From Allorhodopirellula heiligendammensis (GTDB lineage Bacteria; Planctomycetota; Planctomycetia; Pirellulales; Pirellulaceae), in NCBI RefSeq assembly GCF_007860105.1, contig NZ_SJPU01000003.1, positions 1 to 64,000 of the forward strand: DNA of 64,000 bases. Direction: 5' to 3'. The notes below the pieces were generated by a model. The model ran no database searches. It saw only the letters and a list, made by a program, of their open reading frames with translations, and was not told the origin of the DNA. Shown here in pieces: positions 57,668 through 64,000 of the stretch. A program made the translations under genes and the position numbers. The first letter of the stretch is position 1, and each line of letters opens with the position of its first letter.

Positions 57668-60289
57668 ATGCGATATCGGGATCAGCTCAGCGAGGGGCGT
57701 GCTCGGCTCGACGTTCGATTCCATGCTGGCTTGCCGAGTGTTCAAACGGCCACAGCGTTTAGCGATTTGTATGATCAGATCGTCTCGGCTGTCTTTGCCG
57801 ATGCATTGCAGCACGCTGAATCAGCCGGGGTCAATCCACGCCACTTATCTCGATTTGCCCTCGTGGCTCATGGGGGCTACGGGCGCGGGGATCTGTCGCC
57901 GTACAGCGACGCGGACCTCATGCTGCTGGTGCCGCGGACTGCGATTGCTGCTGCGACCCCGGTGGCCGGTGCTTTGGTGCGAGATTTAGCCGACGCGGGT
58001 ATGGATGTCGGTTTTTCGGTGCGCTCGCCCTCAGAGGCGACGTCGTTGGCTTGGTCGGATCCCAAAATCTACACCTCGCTAACAGAGTCTCGTTTGTTAT
58101 GCGGAAACGAGTCGAAGTATCGCGGCTTCTTTGATTCATTTCGCAGCGGTGCGAAGCGGCGTTGGAAGACACTCAACAAGAAGGTGATTCGGGCCCGGCT
58201 TGAAGAACGGCATCGCTGGGGGGAAACGATCTATCTGCTCCGGCCCAATGTAAAACGCTCGCGAGGCGGTCTGCGCGACATCCAGTTGGTTCGTTGGCTG
58301 GGCTTTGCGACCCATGGTCAAACGGATTTGACTCAACTGCACCGACTCGGTGCGCTCTCGAGCGAAGACCTTCAGACGTTGCTCCGGGCCAATGGCTTTC
58401 TGCTGAGACTGCGCCACGAGTTGCACTTTCGGACCGGACGCAGCCAAGACGTTCTGGATCGGCCCACGCAGATGGAGATTGCTCGCGACTGGGGTTATCA
58501 AGGGCAAACCGGGGTGCTGCCCGTCGAGGATTTCATGCAAGATTATTTTGAGCACACCCGCTCGGTGCGGTACGTCTCGGGATTCTTCGATGACAATGTT
58601 CGCGCGCACTCCCGCACCGCCATGGCAGTGGAGCGGATCTTGTCGCGCCGGGTAGACGACAGCATCCGCGTGGGGCCGACCCAGATCTGGGTTGAGCCCA
58701 AGGATCTCGACGCCTTTGCAGCGAGTTTGCCGGACGTGCTGCGTTTAATGCAGTTGGCCAATGAAAATCAGCGATGGATCGCCCATCCGACTTGGCAAGC
58801 AATCCGGCAGACGATGCTCGAGCGTCCGCCAAGCCCGCCTGATCCGGCGAGTGTGCAGGCGTTCTTGGGTCTACTCAGCCAGCCCGGGCAGCTCGCCCCG
58901 CTGCTGCGTCGACTGCATGAGCTGCGGATTATCGAGCAACTGATTCCCGCCATGCGGCGATGTCGCGGACTGTTGCAGTTCAACGCCTACCATAAATTTA
59001 CGGTCGATGCTCATTGTCTCGGAGCCGTCGAAGCCGTTACGGACTTTGCTGAGCAAGACAGCGTCATGGGCCGGCGATACTCGCGCATCAAAGACAAAAC
59101 TCTCCTGCACTTGGCGTTGCTGATCCATGATCTCGGCAAAGGGTACGACGAAGATCATAGCGAAGTCGGGTTTCGAATTGCCGGCGAGGTGGGTGACGCA
59201 CTCGGGCTCGAAGCGAACCAAAAGGAGACCCTGCAGTGGCTAATTCATAAGCACCTGTTGATGACGACGGTTGCCTTTCGCCACGATCTCAACGATCCCG
59301 ATGTGGTGCATGGCTTTGCCGCGGAGGTCGGCTCGGTGCGACGACTCGAATTATTGCTCGTACATAGTGTCGCCGACCTCATCGCGGTGGGCCCAGATGT
59401 GCTGACGGATTGGAAGATGAATCTCATTGAGGATCTTTATATCCGCACCCGTCGATACTTCGAAACTGGCAATCTTCCGGGTGAGAATGATCCAGAGCTC
59501 GATTCGCAACGCGACGAGATTGTCGGGCTGGTCCAGGCCAAGAGCAGTGATGAGTCGGCCGTCGAGCTCGTCAAAGATTTACCCCTGTCGTTGCTTCGCC
59601 ACCGCAGTAGCCGCGAGATTGCCGATGAACTGGTCGAGGTGGGTAGATGGTTGGAACAGGACCAAGGCTGCTTCTGTGCCGGGTTGGTGGCATCCGATGG
59701 AAGTGAGGTTCGCTACAACGTCGTCGTTCGGCAAGGTGATCGTCGCATCGGTACTTTTGCGCGAATCACCAGTGCACTCTACGCCTGCGGATTGACCATT
59801 TTTCGCGCGAGTATTGAGACCGTTGGGGAAGATTTGTTGTGGGACTCCTTTTGGGTTAGCGACCCGGATTATGTCAACGCACCGCCACCGCATCGTATCG
59901 AAAACGTATGCCGTGTGATCCGTAGCGCGCTCGATAATCCAGAGGCGCCGCTACCGGCGGCGCGAAAGGTTTGGAAATCAAAGGACGATAGCGAGCCTGC
60001 GAGTGTGCTTCTGCTGCCCACAAAAATCATCTTTGACAATGATACCTTTGACCACCAGACCATCCTCTCGCTGTTCACCTATGACCGCCCCGGTTTGCTG
60101 GCCGATGTTACCACTGTCCTGGCCGCACATGAGGTCTCCATACAATTTGCGAAAATTGATACCCATCTGGATCAGATCGCAGACGTGTTCTACATCACCG
60201 ACGCCTCGTCCCAACCGATCCTCGATGCCGAATATCAGCAGCGTATTCGTGAGGCGATGCTAGAAGTGCTCAATCGCTCGGCGGCGTAA
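57668..60289 (+). CDS. glnD: [Protein-PII] uridylyltransferase/uridylyl-removing enzyme
   Basis: About 873 residues from ATG 57668. It adds and removes UMP on PII in answer to glutamine. Domains: nucleotidyltransferase (GGYGRGDLSPYSDADLMLL), the HD domain (LALLIHDLGKGYDEDHSE), and two C-terminal ACT domains (GTFARITSALYACGLTIFRA; YDRPGLLADVTTVLAAHEV). A GTG at 57590 would overlap glnB by 26 bp and is an alternative start. It sits right after glnB and overlaps the convergent GMC gene by 55 bp at the end. Confidence 0.93.
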   Translation: MRYRDQLSEGRARLDVRFHAGLPSVQTATAFSDLYDQIVSAVFADALQHAESAGVNPRHLSRFALVAHGGYGRGDLSPYSDADLMLLVPRTAIAAATPVAGALVRDLADAGMDVGFSVRSPSEATSLAWSDPKIYTSLTESRLLCGNESKYRGFFDSFRSGAKRRWKTLNKKVIRARLEERHRWGETIYLLRPNVKRSRGGLRDIQLVRWLGFATHGQTDLTQLHRLGALSSEDLQTLLRANGFLLRLRHELHFRTGRSQDVLDRPTQMEIARDWGYQGQTGVLPVEDFMQDYFEHTRSVRYVSGFFDDNVRAHSRTAMAVERILSRRVDDSIRVGPTQIWVEPKDLDAFAASLPDVLRLMQLANENQRWIAHPTWQAIRQTMLERPPSPPDPASVQAFLGLLSQPGQLAPLLRRLHELRIIEQLIPAMRRCRGLLQFNAYHKFTVDAHCLGAVEAVTDFAEQDSVMGRRYSRIKDKTLLHLALLIHDLGKGYDEDHSEVGFRIAGEVGDALGLEANQKETLQWLIHKHLLMTTVAFRHDLNDPDVVHGFAAEVGSVRRLELLLVHSVADLIAVGPDVLTDWKMNLIEDLYIRTRRYFETGNLPGENDPELDSQRDEIVGLVQAKSSDESAVELVKDLPLSLLRHRSSREIADELVEVGRWLEQDQGCFCAGLVASDGSEVRYNVVVRQGDRRIGTFARITSALYACGLTIFRASIETVGEDLLWDSFWVSDPDYVNAPPPHRIENVCRVIRSALDNPEAPLPAARKVWKSKDDSEPASVLLLPTKIIFDNDTFDHQTILSLFTYDRPGLLADVTTVLAAHEVSIQFAKIDTHLDQIADVFYITDASSQPILDAEYQQRIREAMLEVLNRSAA

Positions 60290-61815
60290 CAAGCCAGCAT
60301 CGCGAGTAACGCCGTCGGGTTCCCGGTAGTCGGTTCAGGCAGCAGTGATGCGTCCACGATCGACAAGCCTGCCACGCCAGGCACCTGAAAGTCCGGATAA
60401 GTGACAGCACCCTCGCTATTGTTGCCGATCTGGCAGGTTCCGCCGGGATGGTACAGCGTCTGCGCGTAGCGAGCGATCGCTGCCAGCAGGCGTGCGTCGT
60501 CACTCCGCCGCCGGCCCGGAACTCGCTCGGTACCAAGCACACCCTGTTGTGTGAGCACGTCGGCTAGCTTACGGATCCAGCCAACGCCGTCGAGAAGCTT
60601 CGCTTTATCCGCGGGTTCGGTCATGTATTGGCTGTGGATATGCAGCTGAACATGATCGGCGTGGCGGATGGGCTCCATCCATCCGCGAGACTGGGGGCGA
60701 GTCAATTGCACGCCGAGGGTCGTCGCGCAGGCAGCGGTGTGGTGGGGGTATCGCAGGTAGTCTGTCGGTGTGACGTGACATTGGAACGTGGCATCGAGAT
60801 CAAAACCACCGCACTCTGCGATGTTGGACGCCAAGGGGCCGGCGCCAGTCTGTTCCCACTGCTCAATATCCTGGTCGGTCGGCGCCCCAGGCAAGAAGGC
60901 GGGCAGATCGCGCTCATAAACGACTGGCATGATTAAATGATCGTGCAGGTTCCGACCCACAGCAGGTAGATCGACAAGCGGTGTCAAGCCAACCCGGGAA
61001 ATTAACTCCGGGTCGCCAATACCACTACGAACCAGTAGTCCCGGTGTCCCCAACGCCCCCATGCAACAAACGACTCGCGTTCCGCTGCTCAACCGAATCT
61101 CACGCTCTTGGTGAGCATTCCGAAGAGTTAGGCTGTTCAAACTGCCGCGTGTGATGTTCAGACGCTGGACCCCAGCGTGGACGCAGCCCAATCGCGAGGC
61201 GATGCTCGGATCGCGTTCCCTCACATCAAGTAGCAGTTGTTCGGTGGTCCAACGTTGACCGCAGCGATTGATTCGCGGGTAGGCAGCGAACTCCCCTAGT
61301 TCCGGGTGCTCCTGGAGGGTGGCTAAGAGGTGTTGCGACGAGGGGCTGAGGTAGCGTGGAGATTCAACGGCAAATAACTCATTCGCCCGCTGCCAAGCGA
61401 TTTGCATAGCATCGAGGTTCAGTCCCGCATGCTCTAAGCATTGAAAGTCCTGCGCACGAGGTGGTACCCAGATCATCGCATTGATGCGTCCGCTGCCGCC
61501 CAGGCCACGGCCCCGCGGCCAAGTGATTGCGCGTCCAGCGAGTGACTCATTGGGCTGGGTGAGGTGAGAGTCGTCGTCGGTCGAGCCGAGCAGGTGTAGC
61601 CATCTCGCTGGTCGAAGGCGGTCGAGTGAATTCTCGTCCTGCCGCCCGCCAGCCTCAATGATCCAAACCGGGCGGTCGCTTCGCACAAGCAATTCGTGGG
61701 CGAGTAGGCAGCCGCATACGCCACCGCCGAGAATCACATCGCCTTCCAGGCATGGTGGGATGTCGTTAAGCGAAATGGATTCGATGATGTCGTGCATGGT
61801 CTGGGAGGGACGCAT
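60235..61815 (-). CDS. GMC-family FAD oxidoreductase
   Basis: The 526-residue enzyme resembles choline/glucose dehydrogenases. FAD-binding GGGVCGCLLAHEL is at the N-terminus, ITWPRGRGLGGSGRINAM is the GMC signature 1, and CCMGALGTPGLLVRSGIG is signature 2. The C-terminus has the catalytic HPGGTCQIG and VDASLLPEPTTGNP. Substrate unknown. A second Met at 61794 is an alternate start. It overlaps glnD by 55 bp. Confidence 0.9.
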   Translation of the reverse strand: MRPSQTMHDIIESISLNDIPPCLEGDVILGGGVCGCLLAHELLVRSDRPVWIIEAGGRQDENSLDRLRPARWLHLLGSTDDDSHLTQPNESLAGRAITWPRGRGLGGSGRINAMIWVPPRAQDFQCLEHAGLNLDAMQIAWQRANELFAVESPRYLSPSSQHLLATLQEHPELGEFAAYPRINRCGQRWTTEQLLLDVRERDPSIASRLGCVHAGVQRLNITRGSLNSLTLRNAHQEREIRLSSGTRVVCCMGALGTPGLLVRSGIGDPELISRVGLTPLVDLPAVGRNLHDHLIMPVVYERDLPAFLPGAPTDQDIEQWEQTGAGPLASNIAECGGFDLDATFQCHVTPTDYLRYPHHTAACATTLGVQLTRPQSRGWMEPIRHADHVQLHIHSQYMTEPADKAKLLDGVGWIRKLADVLTQQGVLGTERVPGRRRSDDARLLAAIARYAQTLYHPGGTCQIGNNSEGAVTYPDFQVPGVAGLSIVDASLLPEPTTGNPTALLAMLACYAAERLSTSSIASRIRC

Positions 61816-61962
61816 CGCCAGCCTCTGCGTGACCGCAGCGCCCCAGGGTGTTAAGTTTTTGAAAATGAAGTCGCCAACCGGCTTAGGTGTTGCGCCGCTA
61901 AATCGGCGGCACTAGGCAGAGCGTCGCCTACGCTGTTTCACCATAAGAGCGCTGAGTGCGTG

Positions 61963-63795
61963 TTACAGGTATTTCGCTAACGCGTCCCCACGGGTCGCGC
62001 GTGCGTCCACTTTGGCGGTCGTGTGAGCGTCTTCGACCAACGGAGGTGCATGATGTGGTTTGACTCGTGCATCAATCAATAACGGCCCCCGGCAACCCCA
62101 GTGTTTCTCAAGAGTAAACTCGTCAACGCCACCGATGTCCGCTGCTGGATTGCTGCGGGTGAACGTGCTCCAGAGCCAATTGTTGGCTGCAGCGGCAGCA
62201 AAGCCGGCATCGTCGCACAGCGTAATCAACGGAAACGCTTTGGCATCGCATTGAGCGGATAACGCAGCGGCGAGGATCGAGCGGTCGTCTGCTCGCGCGG
62301 GGCAGTCATATCGAGGAGCGGTGATCGCGAGCACACCGGGCATCACCACAGCGGCGTGGCTGAATCCATCAGGTAGTTGCAGGCCGGGTGGTACTTGGTG
62401 AGGTAGTTCACGGCAGGGTTGCCCCGTCGCGGCGATCACGACCTTCGATCCCTGATTGAGCCCCGTGCCTGAATAATCGAGTGTGTCGATTGTTGTGCGT
62501 GTTTGGAAATGGAGGTCTCGTCGCCAATCCACACGGCAAAGCATGTACTGTAGAAATTGATTAATGTTGTGAATGTCCAGCTCATTCGCCGGATCGTCCG
62601 TGATCCAAAGGTATTTCGCTAGGGAGAGCTGCCCATTGCCCAGAATTGCGTTGGCCTGAGTCAGCAATTCCTGAGGCTCGCTGACGCCGAGGTAGGGCAT
62701 GTACCGTTCGCTACCGATCGCCAAGAGCAGTGGGTGGACGCCCGCGGCATCGACAGCGTGAACCGCTCGCACGCCTGGAATCACAGTTGGGATGATGGGG
62801 TCGGTCAGTTCGTGAATCAACTTTCCAAACGTCGTGTCCTCTTGCGGCGGCCGGCCGACAACAGTGAATGGCCAGACCGCATCATCACGATGCCAGACCC
62901 GCTCAACTTTCATATACGGGAATGGATGTGTGAGCGAATAATAGCCGAGATGATCTCCAAACGGTCCTTCGGGCATGGTCGCCTGCGGATCGATTCTGCC
63001 GACGATTGCGAAGTCGGCATCGGCGGCGATTGGAGCATGGTTGCCGCAGATCATCCGCATCCGCCGACCGGCGAGGGCTCCCGCGAAGGTGAGCTCTGTT
63101 AATCCCTCGGGCAGCGGCATCACCGCCGCCAGTGTCATTGCGGGTGAGCCGCCCACGGTAATGGTGACCGGCAGGTCTTCGCGGCGCTCCATCGCGGCGC
63201 GGTGATGGATGCCAATGCCACGGTGGATTTGGTAATGCAGCCCCACCTGTGACAGTGGATCGTATTGATTACCCGCTAGCTGCACCCGGTACATACCGAG
63301 GTTCGCGCTCATCAGGTTATCGGGATCATTCGGATCCGTCGTGAGCACTTGCGGTAGGGTGACAAATGCACCGCCGTCATCCGGCCAACACTTCAGTTGC
63401 GGGAGATCGGCAAGCTCGCACGCGTTCGCCATGACAGCGCCATGACGAACTCGTTTGGGCAGCATTCGCAGTCCCGTCAGTGGCACTCCCGCATACCGGT
63501 GAGGCCGTTTCGGAAGCACCGCAGGATCGAGCTTTACCTCGATCACTCGTCGGACGGCCTCGAGCGTGTCGCGAAACAGATAGCGAGCTTGCTCGAGCGA
63601 GCCGAACAGGTTCGATGCCATCGGAAACCGGCAACCGCGTACGTTCTTAAACAGCAACCCAGGGCCGCCGTTTGCGTAAACACGTCGCTGGATTTCGGCC
63701 AGTTCGAGGCACGGGTCGACTTCGTCGGTAACCTCGATCAAGCGATGGTCACGACGCAGGTCTTCGACAACGTCTCGGGTGCAGCGATGCTTCAA
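61963..63795 (-). CDS. UbiD-family decarboxylase
   Basis: From TTG 63795 the product is 610 residues; a longer frame to 63882 would overlap the upstream gene. UbiD enzymes use prenylated FMN to decarboxylate aromatic or unsaturated acids such as those in ubiquinone or menaquinone synthesis. The sequence shows GLLFKNVRG, LPQLKCWPDDGGAFVTLPQ, ITVGGSPAMTLAA and the active-site PEGPFGDHLGYYS. Length is above the usual 490, with an extra C-terminal part. No UbiX partner is seen. TTG start is 4 nt beyond the DUF1080 stop. Confidence 0.85.
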   Translation of the reverse strand: MKHRCTRDVVEDLRRDHRLIEVTDEVDPCLELAEIQRRVYANGGPGLLFKNVRGCRFPMASNLFGSLEQARYLFRDTLEAVRRVIEVKLDPAVLPKRPHRYAGVPLTGLRMLPKRVRHGAVMANACELADLPQLKCWPDDGGAFVTLPQVLTTDPNDPDNLMSANLGMYRVQLAGNQYDPLSQVGLHYQIHRGIGIHHRAAMERREDLPVTITVGGSPAMTLAAVMPLPEGLTELTFAGALAGRRMRMICGNHAPIAADADFAIVGRIDPQATMPEGPFGDHLGYYSLTHPFPYMKVERVWHRDDAVWPFTVVGRPPQEDTTFGKLIHELTDPIIPTVIPGVRAVHAVDAAGVHPLLLAIGSERYMPYLGVSEPQELLTQANAILGNGQLSLAKYLWITDDPANELDIHNINQFLQYMLCRVDWRRDLHFQTRTTIDTLDYSGTGLNQGSKVVIAATGQPCRELPHQVPPGLQLPDGFSHAAVVMPGVLAITAPRYDCPARADDRSILAAALSAQCDAKAFPLITLCDDAGFAAAAANNWLWSTFTRSNPAADIGGVDEFTLEKHWGCRGPLLIDARVKPHHAPPLVEDAHTTAKVDARATRGDALAKYL

Positions 63796-63799
63796 GTGA

Positions 63800-64000
63800 C
63801 TATAGCGAGCGGAACCGAATGTCTTTGTACTCAGCCCACATGGCTTTGCCAGCATGCAGTTGCAGGCCGAGCACGCCATCAAGCAATGCTTGCTCGGGCG
63901 AATCCGTGAAGTCGAGAATCAGACGACCGTTGAGGTAATGCTGAATGTGGCGACCCTTGGCAACGATGCGAACCTCGTTCCATTCGTTCAACCGAAACAG
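63800..64000 (-). CDS. DUF1080 (3-keto-disaccharide hydrolase-like) protein, 3' end only
   Basis: The gene enters from the right edge; only the last 66 codons are here. LNEWNEVRIVAKGRHIQHYLNGR and GVLGLQLHAGKAMWAEYKDIRFR are the end of the DUF1080 concanavalin-like fold common in secreted planctomycete proteins. It ends 4 nt before the UbiD start, so the two may be co-transcribed. Confidence 0.85.
   Translation of the reverse strand: MFRLNEWNEVRIVAKGRHIQHYLNGRLILDFTDSPEQALLDGVLGLQLHAGKAMWAEYKDIRFRSL

Noticed and set aside
61893-61908. CGCCG/CGGCG stem between UbiD and GMC genes as a terminator
   Set aside because: Only 5 bp with a 6-nt loop and no T-run on the relevant strand.

Overview
This window looks like chromosomal DNA of a marine planctomycete close to Rhodopirellula (Pirellulaceae). 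The signs are a GC-moderate sequence with scattered, mostly monocistronic genes, and many secreted proteins of no known function that carry planctomycete-style domains (NPCBM, BNR_4, DUF1080, EF-hand, WD40, NHL, GYF_2). It also carries an LL-diaminopimelate aminotransferase and a methanofuran-type C1 gene (mfnB), both known from this phylum. No virus, plasmid, CRISPR array or complete insertion sequence is visible. The taxonomic call is inferred from gene content only.

Layout. 1-622: a tandem array of 221-bp units, each with an approximately 87-bp REP-like palindrome and a 42-codon ORF that resembles a transposase N-terminus. 747-8408: a Zn-dependent alcohol dehydrogenase, a two-gene unit ending in a WD40 protein, a decayed Rrf2 regulator, a TPR protein and a secreted exo/endonuclease-phosphatase family protein. 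8526-15024: a probable L-fucose use locus with a GH29 alpha-L-fucosidase, a Zn-dehydrogenase, an L-fucose/L-galactose dehydrogenase-like aldo-keto reductase, a divergent AraC regulator and a BNR_4 secreted propeller. 15152-23470: a lipoprotein, an NPCBM protein, mfnB, pyroglutamyl peptidase, a YbjN-like protein, a probable outer-membrane barrel and an HTH-PTS EIIA fusion overlapping a gene of unknown function. 23476-31912, all minus strand: thiC, a large membrane protein, an ABC ATPase, an ABC-2 permease and a HEAT-repeat protein, tightly packed. 32118-36763: rpiB, two low-complexity or glycine-zipper surface proteins and a histidine kinase.

36941-46057: a housekeeping block with dapL overlapping aroC, an EF-hand secreted protein, thrS with a long structured leader and a catalytic-domain insertion, and mutL. 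46277-56347: secreted proteins of unknown role, an orphan intrinsic terminator that may end a small RNA, an SPFH/GYF_2 protein, a TIGR03960-type radical SAM protein, a Rieske ferredoxin, a C-terminal CxxCH cytochrome-like protein and a Nudix hydrolase. 56415-60289: a PduO-type cobalamin adenosyltransferase, then glnB and glnD, the nitrogen sensor PII and its modifying enzyme side by side. 60235-64000: a GMC oxidoreductase, a UbiD-family decarboxylase and the end of a DUF1080 protein that runs off the window.

The most system-like parts are the fucose locus, the glnB-glnD pair, the ABC export/HEAT operon, and the hairpin-ORF array at the left edge. The array is the least explained by known feature types. 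Starts were chosen by signal peptides, neighbour overlaps and family alignment from memory; many genes lack a clear Shine-Dalgarno sequence.
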